A stretch of DNA of 64,000 bases from an uncultured Ruminococcus sp. (lineage in GTDB: Bacteria > Bacillota > Clostridia > Oscillospirales > Acutalibacteraceae): positions 1 through 64,000 of the forward strand of contig CACYSI010000014.1 in the NCBI GenBank assembly GCA_902776975.1. The letters run 5' to 3'. The notes under the pieces are model-generated. The model searched no databases and was not told the DNA's origin. It worked only from the letters and a program-made list of their open reading frames with translations. The position numbers and the translations under genes were made by a program. The stretch's first letter is position 1. Each line of letters opens with the position of its first letter. This document shows positions 51,342 through 61,073 of this stretch, piece by piece.

Positions 51342-52274
51342 TTGAGTAAAAAAGAATTACAAAAGACCGATAAAAAGATTGAAAATGACAAAGCAAAAAA
51401 GAAGAGGTCTGACGCTCCGAACAATAAAAAGCGCAGCAAGAATAAGGTCATTAAGGCTAAGTCTATCTTAGCTAAGAACAAAGCCGCCCTCGATACTCTG
51501 CATAATGTTGAAAAGGCAGAGAGCATCTCAAATCCGCGTAAGATCTTTCGTATCATAAAGAACGTAGTCTTCGGTATTGTTATCGTGGCGCTTGCCGCCG
51601 CTATGATAACGTTCCTTATCGTCCGCATGAACGGCGGTACTCCGACCGTTTTCGGCTACTCTATCCAGCGTATTTCGAGCGGAAGCATGGAGCCGGAGCT
51701 CCTTGTCGGCGATATAATAATCTGTAAAGAAGTCAAAAGCCCCGATGATGTTCAAATTGATGATATCGTCACCTTTAAGGGCGGGTCGTACTTCGACTAC
51801 AACACCGTTACCCACAGGGTAGTCATTCCGCCTATGCCGAACAATGACGGCGTATATGTTCTCACCACTAAGGGCGACGCGAACCCGAGCCTTGACCCGG
51901 AGATTGAGTATTCTTCGGTTCAGTCGAGATTCTTACGCAAAGCCGCCGTTCTGAGATCGTTTTACGACTTCTTCCTTTCGCCGTGGGGTCTGTTAGTCTT
52001 TATCGCGGCTCTGCTGATAATCTTCTTTGATGAACTGCTCACGGTCGTCAGGGTGTTGACAGGCAATTATCACGAGGATGATGACGAGTCTGTCGGCGAG
52101 ATCATGCAGCGCCTCAAAAAAGAAGAACTCGAGGCGTTCCTCAAGTATCAGGAGGAGCAGGAGCGCAAGCGTAAGCGACGCCTGAAGAATAATAATACCT
52201 CCAAGAAAAAGATGAAGAACCGAAAGAAGCAGGCTAAGCAATCTAAGAATACTACGGAGCTTGAAAATGGCTAA
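51342..52274 (+). CDS. SipW-like type I signal peptidase (2)
   Basis: 310 residues from TTG 51342, eight bases after TGAGG. The N-terminal 65 residues are extremely basic and Lys-rich. After a membrane segment (75-94) come catalytic Ser in RISSGSMEPELLVGD (Ser115) and His in NTVTHRVV (His158). A second membrane segment lies near 205-225 and a charged tail ends in KKKMKNRKKQAKQSK. The long basic tails on both ends differ from peptidase 1 and may bind nucleic acid, acidic lipids or the coiled-coil protein. It overlaps the next peptidase gene by eight bases. Confidence 0.87.
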   Translation: MSKKELQKTDKKIENDKAKKKRSDAPNNKKRSKNKVIKAKSILAKNKAALDTLHNVEKAESISNPRKIFRIIKNVVFGIVIVALAAAMITFLIVRMNGGTPTVFGYSIQRISSGSMEPELLVGDIIICKEVKSPDDVQIDDIVTFKGGSYFDYNTVTHRVVIPPMPNNDGVYVLTTKGDANPSLDPEIEYSSVQSRFLRKAAVLRSFYDFFLSPWGLLVFIAALLIIFFDELLTVVRVLTGNYHEDDDESVGEIMQRLKKEELEAFLKYQEEQERKRKRRLKNNNTSKKKMKNRKKQAKQSKNTTELENG

Positions 52275-52887
52275 AAAAATTATTAATATTATCACCACTG
52301 TCATCCTGATCGCTCTGATAGTCTTGGTCGCGATGATGTTTTTCGCACGCTTCTCGGGCAAATCTCCGTCAGTGTTCGGACTTCATTTTTATCGCGTGGC
52401 GACAGATTCCATGGAGCCTACATTGATGGTCGGCGATGTGATAGTCGTCAAAGAGACTCCCGCCGACGATATAGCTAAGGATGATATAGTCACATATAAG
52501 GCTCTTGTGGGCGAAATGGCGGGACAGGAGATAACACACCGAGTGGTGACCGACCCTGAGGTAAGGGACGGGAGATATACTTATCAGACGCAGGGCGACG
52601 CCTCCGGCGCGCCGCTCGATCCTAAGATAACATATGACCAGGTGGTCGGTAAGTTCGAGTGCAAGCTGCCGATCATCGACAAGCTGTATTCGTTCTTCCT
52701 CACGCCGTTCGGTCTGATAACGGTAGTTGCTTTGATAATCGTACTGTTCGGATATGAGCTGATTTCTCTGTTCTCGACATATAAGAATGTAGACGCCCTG
52801 AGCGAAGAGTATCTTGAAAAATTCGGAGACTCCGGAGAAAAAGATTCTGAAGATGATAATTCTGAAAAAGAAAATAAAACCGAATGA
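52267..52887 (+). CDS. SipW-like type I signal peptidase (3)
   Basis: 206 residues from ATG 52267, within the end of the preceding gene (translational coupling). Membrane segment 5-27, catalytic Ser in VATDSMEPTLMVGD (Ser48), His in EITHRVV (His91), and a second membrane segment (about 155-175). The acidic tail (GDSGEKDSEDDNSEKENK) contrasts with the basic ends of peptidase 2. Two adjacent, coupled paralogs suggest a heteromeric enzyme or two substrate preferences. A terminator follows. Confidence 0.88.
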   Translation: MAKKIINIITTVILIALIVLVAMMFFARFSGKSPSVFGLHFYRVATDSMEPTLMVGDVIVVKETPADDIAKDDIVTYKALVGEMAGQEITHRVVTDPEVRDGRYTYQTQGDASGAPLDPKITYDQVVGKFECKLPIIDKLYSFFLTPFGLITVVALIIVLFGYELISLFSTYKNVDALSEEYLEKFGDSGEKDSEDDNSEKENKTE

Positions 52888-52895
52888 TACAGATG

Positions 52896-52924
52896 AGCCG
52901 CCCTCAAACCGGGCGGCTTTAATA
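52896..52924 (+). terminator. Terminator of the cluster
   Basis: AGCCGCCC/GGGCGGCT with a seven-base loop, followed by TTTAAT. Confidence 0.85.
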
Positions 52925-52945
52925 GTTAAAATCCTTTCATAATTA

Positions 52946-52974
52946 TTGCATTATACCACAATTTGTGCTAAAAT
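52946..52974 (+). promoter_or_regulatory. Promoter of radC
   Basis: TTGCAT and TAAAAT, 17-base spacing, 50 bases before the radC ATG. Confidence 0.75.
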
Positions 52975-53024
52975 CATCATATAATGGCTACATATAGGGT
53001 TTTGACTCATTAAGGAGTTCTATC

Positions 53025-53702
53025 ATGTACAAAGCAGACCACAGCGGTCACCGCGCAAGGATGAAGAAAAAACTGCTTGAGCAGGGTATGGATGTGTTTG
53101 AACAGCACGAGGTCTTGGAGATCCTGCTGTATTATGCGGTGCCTCAGCGCAATACTAACGATATGGCTAAGAACCTTATCGACAAGTTCGGTTCTATATC
53201 CGCGGTGTTTGACGCCTCTATGGAGGCGCTCAGGAGCGCGGGACTGTCCGAGCACCAGGCGCTGCTTCTGAAGATGTTACCGGATATCACCCGTCTTTAT
53301 CTGTCGGATAAGCACGATAACGGGGATAAAGTCTTTGATTATTCACAGATGCCTTCATATATACTTGACAGATTCATCGGAAATGAGACAGCCGAGAACG
53401 TCCTGCTCGTGCTCCTTGATAAGAAGGGCAAGATTGTTTTCAGCGGTATGATCGAGAACGGCGACCTCGGCTCCGCGAATATATCCATACGCAAGATAGT
53501 AGGTCATGCTATCAATTATTCTGCCGGCTCCGCTGTGCTCGCCCATAACCACCCCAGCGGCTTAGCGCTGCCGTCTAAGCAGGACCTGTATGTTACAAGA
53601 GATATAAAGAACGCTCTCGAATCGGTAGGAGTGGTTTTGCTCGATCACTATATCGTAGCAGATCACGACTGTGTATCGCTTGCTGAGAGCGGCCTTATCT
53701 GA
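53025..53702 (+). CDS. radC: RadC/JAB domain protein
   Basis: 225 residues. A helix-hairpin-helix-like N terminus (FEQHEVLEILLYYAVPQRNTNDMAKNLIDKFGSI) is followed by the JAB/MPN+ domain with Glu in FSGMIENGDLG, HNHPSG and the later Asp in SKQDLY, the JAMM metal site. The family was once tied to DNA repair; its true activity is unsettled. Start ATG 53025 with an AAGGAG site. Confidence 0.93.
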   Translation: MYKADHSGHRARMKKKLLEQGMDVFEQHEVLEILLYYAVPQRNTNDMAKNLIDKFGSISAVFDASMEALRSAGLSEHQALLLKMLPDITRLYLSDKHDNGDKVFDYSQMPSYILDRFIGNETAENVLLVLLDKKGKIVFSGMIENGDLGSANISIRKIVGHAINYSAGSAVLAHNHPSGLALPSKQDLYVTRDIKNALESVGVVLLDHYIVADHDCVSLAESGLI

Positions 53703-53710
53703 TTATTCAT

Positions 53711-53822
53711 TATTGTCATTGTGAGGGCTCGAAAGTCAGCCAATGACAATCTCAACCGTAACAAGCAATAGTCATTGCGAGGGCTCGACGCGCTTGTCGA
53801 CCCGTGGCAATCTCAACCGATA
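53711..53822. repeat. Two copies of a TCATTGYGAGG dispersed repeat
   Basis: Both copies (about 53714-53758 and 53770-53819) run from GTCATTGYGAGGGCTCG to GGCAATCTCAACCG or a close variant; the second contains the GTCGAC-type dyad CGACGCGCTTGTCGACCC. A third copy is at 61076-61125. The unit is palindromic (TCATTGCGAGG.../...CGTGGCAATCTC), as in bacterial REP-type elements. Confidence 0.75.
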
Positions 53823-53835
53823 AAAGGAGTTAGAT

Positions 53836-55797
53836 TTGGACAGATTCAAGCTGGTATCCGAGTACAAGCCTACGGGCGATCAGCCCGAAGCGATACAGAA
53901 GCTGGTAGACAGCATCAATGCCGGCAACCGCGAGCAGACTATGCTCGGCGTTACCGGCTCGGGCAAGACCTTTACCATGGCTAACATCATCGAGCGTGTG
54001 AACCGACCTACGCTTATACTCGCCCATAACAAGACCCTCGCGGCGCAGCTTTGCTCTGAGTTCAAGGAGTTTTTTCCCGAGAACGCCGTCGAGTACTTTG
54101 TCAGCTATTATGATTACTACCAGCCTGAGGCGTATATACCTCAGAGCGATACTTATATAGAGAAGGACTCCGCCATAAACGACGAGATAGATAAGCTGCG
54201 CCACAGCGCGACGCTGGCTCTGTCCGAGCGCAGAGACGTCATCATCGTAGCGTCTGTCTCGTGCATCTACTCGCTCGGAGATCCTATAGACTACCGCAAC
54301 ATGGTCATCTCGCTGCGTCCGGGTATGGAGAAGAGCCGTGATGAGCTGCTCCGTAAGCTGATAGAGCTGCAGTATGAGCGCAACGATATCAACTTTGTGC
54401 GCGATAAGTTCCGCGTCAGGGGAGATATAGTCGAGATCTTCCCGGCTTCATCCTCAGACAGAGTCATCAGAGTCGAGTTCTTCGGCGACGAGATTGACCG
54501 TATCACAGAGATCAATCCGCTGACAGGCGAACTGATAGCTAACCTGCGACACGCGGCGATATATCCCGCCTCGCACTACATCGTAGACGGCGATAAGATG
54601 ACCCGCGCCATAGCGGAGCTTGAAAGAGAGCTCGAAGAGAGGCTGAAGTATTTCAGAGAGAACGGCAAGCTGCTGGAGGCTCAGCGCATAGAGCAGCGCA
54701 CTCATTATGATATAGAGATGCTGCAGGAGATAGGTATGTGCCCCGGAGTCGAAAACTACTCGAGGGTGCTCTCCGGCAGAGCGCCCGGTTCGGCGCCGTT
54801 CACGCTTCTCGATTATTTCCCGAAGGATTTTCTGCTGTTTGTGGACGAGAGCCATGTTACCTTGCCACAGGTGCGCGGTATGTACGGCGGCGATCACGCC
54901 CGCAAAAAGAGCCTGATAGACTACGGCTTTCGCCTGCCTTCGGCATACGATAACCGTCCGCTCAACTTTGACGAGTTTTATGAGAGACTCAATCAGGCGG
55001 TGTTCGTCAGCGCGACACCCGGTGACTTTGAGCTTGAAAAGAGCGCTGTCGTTGCGGAGCAGATCATCAGACCTACGGGACTTCTCGATCCCGAGATATC
55101 CGTCAGACCTACCGAGGGACAGCTTGATGATCTGATATCAGAGATAAACATCCGCACAGAGAAGAGCCAGCGAGTGCTAATCACGACTCTGACCAAGAAG
55201 ATGGCAGAGGATCTGACCGAGTATCTCGAGAGCATGGATATAAAGGTGCGATATATGCATCACGATATTGACACCGTCAGACGCATGGAGATAGTGCGCG
55301 ACCTCAGACTGGGCAAGTTTGACGTCCTCATCGGCATCAACCTCCTGCGCGAGGGTCTGGATATACCTGAGGTCAGCCTTGTCGCTATCCTTGACGCCGA
55401 TAAAGAAGGCTTTCTCAGAAGCGAGCGCTCGTTGATACAGACGGTAGGACGAGCCGCGCGCAACGCCGACGGTATGGTCATCATGTACGCGGACAGCGTG
55501 ACCGACTCGATGAAGAAGACCATCGTCGAGACTAACCGCCGACGCTCTATACAGCAGAAGTATAACGAGGAGCACGGCGTCACGCCTCAGACCATCATCA
55601 AGAAGGTCAACGATATCATCGAGATATCCACACACACGGACGATGAGACGGAGATGGTCGGCAGACTTTCGCGCGAGCAAAGACAAGAGATGATAAAGCA
55701 GCTCACAAAAGAGATGCACGCCGCGTCAAAGCTGCTTGAGTTTGAGCACGCGGCATTCCTGCGAGATCAGATCAAGAAGCTGAAAGGTATAAAATAA
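53836..55797 (+). CDS. uvrB: Excinuclease ABC subunit B
   Basis: 653 residues, full length. Walker A is [10 protein letters not shown]; the beta-hairpin [21 protein letters not shown] inserts between strands. [11 protein letters not shown] is the helicase motif [29 protein letters not shown] and [12 protein letters not shown] are motifs V and VI. The C-terminal UVR domain is [22 protein letters not shown]. It verifies DNA damage with UvrA and recruits UvrC. Start is TTG 53836, eight bases after AAAAGGAG. uvrA and uvrC are not in the window. Confidence 0.97.
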   Translation: MDRFKLVSEYKPTGDQPEAIQKLVDSINAGNREQTMLGVTGSGKTFTMANIIERVNRPTLILAHNKTLAAQLCSEFKEFFPENAVEYFVSYYDYYQPEAYIPQSDTYIEKDSAINDEIDKLRHSATLALSERRDVIIVASVSCIYSLGDPIDYRNMVISLRPGMEKSRDELLRKLIELQYERNDINFVRDKFRVRGDIVEIFPASSSDRVIRVEFFGDEIDRITEINPLTGELIANLRHAAIYPASHYIVDGDKMTRAIAELERELEERLKYFRENGKLLEAQRIEQRTHYDIEMLQEIGMCPGVENYSRVLSGRAPGSAPFTLLDYFPKDFLLFVDESHVTLPQVRGMYGGDHARKKSLIDYGFRLPSAYDNRPLNFDEFYERLNQAVFVSATPGDFELEKSAVVAEQIIRPTGLLDPEISVRPTEGQLDDLISEINIRTEKSQRVLITTLTKKMAEDLTEYLESMDIKVRYMHHDIDTVRRMEIVRDLRLGKFDVLIGINLLREGLDIPEVSLVAILDADKEGFLRSERSLIQTVGRAARNADGMVIMYADSVTDSMKKTIVETNRRRSIQQKYNEEHGVTPQTIIKKVNDIIEISTHTDDETEMVGRLSREQRQEMIKQLTKEMHAASKLLEFEHAAFLRDQIKKLKGIK

Positions 55798-55870
55798 TAT
55801 GCAGGGGAGGGTATTGACCCTCCGGCGGCGCATTCAGCGCCCCTTATATAACAGAAACTAAGGTGAAAAT

Positions 55871-57871
55871 ATGGCAAAAGCAAAGAAAAAACCTCAATAC
55901 GCCGACGAGGATATAACCGTCTTAAAGGGCGCCGACCAAGTTCGTAAGCGCCCCGCGGTAATCTTCGGCTCGGACGGTATCGAGGGCTGTCAGCACAGTG
56001 TCTTTGAGATACTGTCAAACTCTATCGACGAGGCTCGTGAGGGCTACGGCAAAGAGATCGTAGTCACCTTATACAACGACGGCTCAGTCGAGATAGAGGA
56101 TCACGGCAGAGGCATACCCGTAGAGTATAACAAAAAAGAGGATAAGTTCAACTGGGAGCTGCTGTTCTGCACCCTGTACGCCGGCGGTAAGTATGACAAC
56201 GACAGCGGCGGCAACTATGAGTTTTCGCTCGGCCTTAACGGTCTCGGACTCACCGCGACTCAGTTTGCGTCCGAGTACATGGACGCCGAGATCAAACGCG
56301 ATCATAAGAAGTATACCCTGCATTTTGAAAAGGGAGAGAACGTCGGCGGTCTGCAGTCGGTTGATTACAACGGCAGAGAGACAGGCTCCAAGATCCGCTG
56401 GAAGCCCGACCTCGAGGTCTTTACCGATATCAAACTGTCTGATGAGTTCTTCACCGAGATGATCCGCCGTCAGGCTATAGTCAATCCCGGCGTCAAGTTC
56501 ATCTTCCGCAAGCAGTCCGGCCGCTCTTATGATACACAGGAGTTTTACTATGAGAACGGAATCGCCGATCATGTAGGCGAGCTCATAGGTGAGGACGGCT
56601 TCACCACCGTCCAGTCATGGAGCGGCGACCGTATGTGCCGTGACCGCGAGGATAAGGACGAGTATAAGTGTAAGATCAATGTAGCTCTCGCCTTCTCCAA
56701 CAAGGTTGCGGTGACAGAGTATTATCATAACTCTTCATGGCTCGAGCACGGCGGCTCGCCCGATAAGGCTGTCCGCAACGCCTTTGTGTATCAGATAGAT
56801 AATTATCTTAAGGCACAGAATAAATACAACAAGAATGAGAGCAAGATCAAATATGAGGATGTAGCGGATTGTCTGGTCATCGTCATTTCATCCTTCTCGT
56901 CTGTTACATCATACGCTAACCAGACTAAGCTCGCTATCACCAACAAGGGCATACAGGACGCTATGACCGAGTTTTTGCGGCATCAGCTCGAGGTATACTT
57001 CATCGAGAATCCTCTTGAAGCCGATAAGATAGCCAATCAGGTGCTCATCAATAAACGCTCACGCGAGGACGCCGAAAAAACCCGCGTGCGTATCAAGAGC
57101 AACCTCACCGCAAAGATAGATATCACCTCAAAGATAGCTAAGTTTACCGACTGCCGATCAAAGAACATAGACGAGCGCGAGCTCTTCATCGTAGAGGGCG
57201 ACTCGGCTAAGGGCGCCTGCGTACAGGCGCGCAACCCTGATTTTCAGGCTATCATGCCTATCAGAGGTAAGATACTCAACTGTCTTAAGGTCGATTATGA
57301 CCGCATATTCAAGAGCGAGATCATCACCGATCTGATAAAGATACTCGGCTGCGGAGTGCAGATAGATACCGCCAAGGCTAAGTCGAAGAAGAAGGATATC
57401 AACGCTTTCAATATCGACAATCTTCGCTGGAACAAGGTCATCATATGCACCGACGCCGACGTCGACGGCTTCCATATCCGCACCATGCTGCTGACTATGA
57501 TCTACCGTCTTACTCCCGATCTGATCAAGGCGGGCAAGGTGTATATCGCCGAGTCACCGCTGTATGAGATCACGACCAAGGATAAGGTGTATTTTGCCTA
57601 TACAGAGGCAGAGAAAGAGAAGTATATAGACGAGATCGGAAACTCCAAGTTCACTATCCAGCGCTCAAAGGGTTTAGGTGAGAACGAACCCGATATGATG
57701 AGCCTTACTACCATGAATCCCGAGACCCGCAGACTCATCAAGGTCATGCCCGACGATATCGAGCGTACGGCTCATATCTTTGACGTACTGCTCGGAGATA
57801 ATCTGCAGGGCAGAAAAGACTATATAGTCGAGTTCGGAGCTAACTACACCGATAATCTCGATGTTTCGTAA
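55871..57871 (+). CDS. Type IIA topoisomerase subunit B (GyrB/ParE-like)
   Basis: 666 residues. The GHKL ATPase has ILSNSIDEAREG, EDHGRGIPVEYN and GLNGLGLTATQFAS. The Toprim domain has EGDSAKG, PIRGKILN and TDADVDGFHI. Details differ from housekeeping GyrB (IFGSDGIEGCQH for the usual IGST stretch, LNGLG for GGLHG), so this looks like the divergent second pair of clostridia. It pairs with the A subunit 187 bases downstream to pass DNA strands. Confidence 0.88.
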   Translation: MAKAKKKPQYADEDITVLKGADQVRKRPAVIFGSDGIEGCQHSVFEILSNSIDEAREGYGKEIVVTLYNDGSVEIEDHGRGIPVEYNKKEDKFNWELLFCTLYAGGKYDNDSGGNYEFSLGLNGLGLTATQFASEYMDAEIKRDHKKYTLHFEKGENVGGLQSVDYNGRETGSKIRWKPDLEVFTDIKLSDEFFTEMIRRQAIVNPGVKFIFRKQSGRSYDTQEFYYENGIADHVGELIGEDGFTTVQSWSGDRMCRDREDKDEYKCKINVALAFSNKVAVTEYYHNSSWLEHGGSPDKAVRNAFVYQIDNYLKAQNKYNKNESKIKYEDVADCLVIVISSFSSVTSYANQTKLAITNKGIQDAMTEFLRHQLEVYFIENPLEADKIANQVLINKRSREDAEKTRVRIKSNLTAKIDITSKIAKFTDCRSKNIDERELFIVEGDSAKGACVQARNPDFQAIMPIRGKILNCLKVDYDRIFKSEIITDLIKILGCGVQIDTAKAKSKKKDINAFNIDNLRWNKVIICTDADVDGFHIRTMLLTMIYRLTPDLIKAGKVYIAESPLYEITTKDKVYFAYTEAEKEKYIDEIGNSKFTIQRSKGLGENEPDMMSLTTMNPETRRLIKVMPDDIERTAHIFDVLLGDNLQGRKDYIVEFGANYTDNLDVS

Positions 57872-57873
57872 TT

Positions 57874-58030
57874 AGCCTTCCCCTTGAGGGGAAGGTGTTG
57901 AACGAAGTGAAGCGGATGAGGTGGAAGCGTTTCCGTTGTATCTCTTGAATCGAAATAAAGGATAGGTTTACTCCTCATCCGACCTTTTCGGCTCTTTGAA
58001 AGAAGAAAAGCTTGTCTCCCCCGCGAGAAA
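57874..58030. repeat. Dispersed inverted repeat between the topoisomerase genes
   Basis: CCTTCCCC-TTGA-GGGGAAGG forms a hairpin (about 57880-57899), followed by GAAGTGAAGCGGATGAGG and, further on, CCTCATCCG. This is the same plan as the repeat at 38047-38146. Interrupting the B/A gene pair without a terminator, it may be transcribed as part of the mRNA. Confidence 0.6.
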
Positions 58031-58057
58031 GGCTTATTATGTGATAAGGAATATACT

Positions 58058-60298
58058 ATGGCAAAGAAAAGACAATCAAAACAACCGAGCGTGAAGCCGA
58101 TATCGAACGGCGTTATAGCAGGCGCGGGCGAGGTAGTGGAGCAGCGTATAGCTTCTACTATTGAAGAGAACTTCATGCCCTACGCCATGAGCGTCATCAT
58201 GTCGCGAGCTATACCCGAGATAGACGGCTTCAAGCCCTCTCACCGCAAGCTCCTGTATACTATGTATAAGATGGGACTGCTCACGGGCGCGCGCACTAAG
58301 TCGGCTAATATCGTAGGCGCTACGATGAAGCTCAATCCTCACGGAGACAGCGCTATCTATGATACCATGGTGCGTCTCAGCCGCGGTTATGAGGCTCTGC
58401 TGCACCCGTATGTCGACAGCAAGGGCAACTTCGGTAAGTTCTACTCCCGCGATATGGCGTGGGCGGCTTCGCGTTATACCGAGGCTAAGCTCGACCCCAT
58501 ATGCAACGAGCTGTTCAAGGATATCGACAAGGACACTGTTGACTTTGTCGACAACTACGACAACACCATGAAGGAGCCGACGTTACTGCCCGCGTCCTTT
58601 CCGTCCGTGCTGGTAAACGCCAACACCGGTATCGCGGTAGGTATGGCGTCCAACATATGCTCATTCAATCTGCGCGAGATATGCGAGACTACCGCGGCGC
58701 TGATCCGCGATAAGGAGCACGACATCATCACCACTCTACCGGCTCCCGATTTCTCCGGAGGAGCGCAGATCATATATAATGAAGAGACCATCCGAGAGGT
58801 CTACCGCACGGGCAGAGGCTCGATCAAGGTCCGCTCGATATATGAGTATGACAGAAAGCAGAACTGCATCGACATCACCCATATACCGCCTACGACCACT
58901 ACCGAGATCATCATCGAGAGAGTCATAGATCTGGTCAAGAACAGCAAGATCAAGGAGATCTCCGATATCCGCGACGAGACTGGTCTCGACGGCATGAAGA
59001 TCACCATAGACTTAAAGCGCGGCGTCGATCCCGATAAGCTGATGCAAAAGCTGTATAAGCTCACTACCCTGGAGGACAGCTTCTCGTGCAACTTCAACGT
59101 CCTTATCGGCGGCGTGCCGATGACTCTCGGAGTAGGGGAGATACTCAGCGAGTGGATCGCTTTCCGTATCGAGTGCATACGCCGCCGCACCTTCTTCGAT
59201 CTGCACAAGAAGCAGGATAAGCTGCACCTCTTAGAAGGACTCAAGCTGATACTGCTCGATATAGACAAGGCTGTCAGGATAGTCCGCGAGACTGAGGAAG
59301 AGGCAGAGGTAGTGCCTAACCTGATGATAGGCTTCGGTATAGATAAGATACAGGCTGAGTATGTAGCTGAGATCAAACTCAGACACCTCAACCGTGAGTA
59401 TATCCTTAAGCGCACCGCTGAGATCGAACAGCTCATCAAGGATATTGCCGATCTCGAGGCTATACTGAGCTCAAAGTCACGCGTCAAGACCATCATAGTC
59501 AAGGAGCTTAAAGAAGTAGCGGATAAGTACGGCAAAGAGCGTCAGTGTCCGCTCTTGCATGTAGACGATATCCCTGCCGATATCAGTATAGAAGAGGAGA
59601 TACCCGATTATCCCGTGCATCTGTTCTTCACTAAGGAGGGCTATTTCAAGAAGATCACTCCCCAGAGCCTGCGTATGAGCGGAGAGCAAAAGCTCAAGGA
59701 GAACGACGAGATAGTCTATACCACCGAGACTACTAACAACACCGATCTGCTGTTCTTCACAGACCGCTGTCAGGTGTATAAGACCAAGGTCAGTGAGATA
59801 GCCGACACCAAGGCGAGCGCCTTCGGCGAGTATATCCCCGCGAGACTCGGCATGGACGAGGGCGAGCGAGCGGTGTTTGTGCTCAAGACCAAGGACTACA
59901 GCGGATATCTGCTCTTCGCTTTTGAAAACGGTAAGGTAGCCAAGGTGCCGCTGAACGCCTATGAGACTAAGACCAACCGAAAAAAGCTGATTAACGCTTA
60001 TTCGGACAAGGCTCCTCTCTCGGGCATAGATTACTGCAAGGCTGACCGTGAGTTCATGCTCACCTCATCCGCGGGACGTATGCTGCTGTTCCACAGCGGA
60101 GCCATAGCGCCCAAGACCACTAAGAACACCCAGGGCGTAGCGGTCATGAAGCTGCGTAAGGGTCACAGGATCATGTCTATAGAGCCGTATGAGGAGGGTC
60201 GCTTCTCTAAGCCCTCACGCTACCGCACACGCACTCTGCCTGCCGCCGGGGCGCTGCCCTCACCCGAGGATGAGGCTCAGCAGCTGTCTATTATCTGA
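58058..60298 (+). CDS. Type IIA topoisomerase subunit A (GyrA/ParC-like)
   Basis: 746 residues. The catalytic Tyr is in AASRYTEAKL (about residue 137). The quinolone-binding stretch reads LNPHGDSAIYDTMVRLSR, with Ser at the classic resistance position. A coiled coil (about 350-470) leads to a reduced beta-pinwheel region (about 490-730) with TTNNTDLLFFTDRC. The C terminus is short compared with GyrA, closer to ParC, which fits a decatenase. It lies 186 bases after the B subunit. Confidence 0.88.
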   Translation: MAKKRQSKQPSVKPISNGVIAGAGEVVEQRIASTIEENFMPYAMSVIMSRAIPEIDGFKPSHRKLLYTMYKMGLLTGARTKSANIVGATMKLNPHGDSAIYDTMVRLSRGYEALLHPYVDSKGNFGKFYSRDMAWAASRYTEAKLDPICNELFKDIDKDTVDFVDNYDNTMKEPTLLPASFPSVLVNANTGIAVGMASNICSFNLREICETTAALIRDKEHDIITTLPAPDFSGGAQIIYNEETIREVYRTGRGSIKVRSIYEYDRKQNCIDITHIPPTTTTEIIIERVIDLVKNSKIKEISDIRDETGLDGMKITIDLKRGVDPDKLMQKLYKLTTLEDSFSCNFNVLIGGVPMTLGVGEILSEWIAFRIECIRRRTFFDLHKKQDKLHLLEGLKLILLDIDKAVRIVRETEEEAEVVPNLMIGFGIDKIQAEYVAEIKLRHLNREYILKRTAEIEQLIKDIADLEAILSSKSRVKTIIVKELKEVADKYGKERQCPLLHVDDIPADISIEEEIPDYPVHLFFTKEGYFKKITPQSLRMSGEQKLKENDEIVYTTETTNNTDLLFFTDRCQVYKTKVSEIADTKASAFGEYIPARLGMDEGERAVFVLKTKDYSGYLLFAFENGKVAKVPLNAYETKTNRKKLINAYSDKAPLSGIDYCKADREFMLTSSAGRMLLFHSGAIAPKTTKNTQGVAVMKLRKGHRIMSIEPYEEGRFSKPSRYRTRTLPAAGALPSPEDEAQQLSII

Positions 60299-60326
60299 CA
60301 TTTTTTAATATAATGTCAAAAAATGC

Positions 60327-60355
60327 TTGCAATCCTGTAACATATGTGTTAAAAT
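60327..60355 (+). promoter_or_regulatory. Promoter of secG
   Basis: TTGCAA and TAAAAT, 17-base spacing, just after the topoisomerase A stop codon. Confidence 0.75.
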
Positions 60356-60402
60356 GATTTTTGCATTTGAGTATATTATCGCATTTGAAAGGAAGATACA
60401 TT

Positions 60403-60711
60403 ATGTCAGTTGTAGAGATTATTTTAGGTGTGGTACTGCTGATCGCTTCTGTCGTATTGGTAGTTGTCATCATTCTTCAGGAGGGCAACCAGCAGGGTGT
60501 AGGCGTTGTTTCAGGCGGCGCAGATACTTTCTTCTCCAAGAATAAGGCTCGTTCATATGACGCTTTTCTCGCCCGCGCTACCAAGTGGTTTGCTATCGGC
60601 TTTGTCGTAGTTGTACTGGCGCTCAACATCATCGCTTATTATACAACACCCGCTGAGGCTGAGACACCTACCGACAGCACTTCTGTCACAGCTACCGCAG
60701 ACGAGGCATAA
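60403..60711 (+). CDS. secG: Preprotein translocase subunit SecG
   Basis: 102 residues from ATG 60403 (MSVVEIILGVVLLIASVVLVVVIILQEGNQQG), with a GAAAGGAAG site. The first helix, the GNQQGVGVVSGGADTFFSKNKARSYDAFLARATKW loop and the second helix are typical. It assists SecYE in protein export. An acidic Thr-rich tail follows. Confidence 0.94.
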   Translation: MSVVEIILGVVLLIASVVLVVVIILQEGNQQGVGVVSGGADTFFSKNKARSYDAFLARATKWFAIGFVVVVLALNIIAYYTTPAEAETPTDSTSVTATADEA

Positions 60712-60734
60712 TAATCATAAATCAGTCATAAAAT

Positions 60735-60766
60735 AGACTATCGGAGTCATCCGGTAGTCTTTTTTG
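60735..60766 (+). terminator. Terminator of secG
   Basis: AGACTATCGG/CCGGTAGTCT with a six-base loop and six T. Confidence 0.93.
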
Positions 60767-60793
60767 TTTATATATTCGGAAAGTGAAGTTGCC

Positions 60794-61045
60794 ATGCTGT
60801 TTTTGTTTATTTGCTGTGTATCTGTTTTCCTTGTCTTTTCTTTTATCCATTATGCCGCCAAAAAGAAAAAGCCCTTCAAGAGGGCTTTTATATCTATGCT
60901 TTTGGGAGTTGTCGTACTGTGCGCGGTCGATCTGCTGGCGGGTATGACAGGCGTTTATATCCCTGTGACCAAGCTGACTTTGCTCACATCTATGGCTGGA
61001 GGCATACCGGGAGTAGCGGTACTCGTATTGCTGTCGGCTTTTTAG
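60794..61045 (+). CDS. BofA-like pro-sigma-K processing inhibitor homolog
   Basis: 83 residues from ATG 60794. Two hydrophobic helices with the family's C-terminal VYIPVTKLTLLTSMAGGIPGVAVLVLLSAF (G-x-P-G-V). In sporulating Bacillus BofA inhibits the SpoIVFB protease; related genes occur in many clostridia. The ribosome site is weak and the T tract of the secG terminator is only about 30 bases away. Confidence 0.75.
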   Translation: MLFLFICCVSVFLVFSFIHYAAKKKKPFKRAFISMLLGVVVLCAVDLLAGMTGVYIPVTKLTLLTSMAGGIPGVAVLVLLSAF

Positions 61046-61073
61046 TCTAACCAGATCAAAACCATATTCAAAA

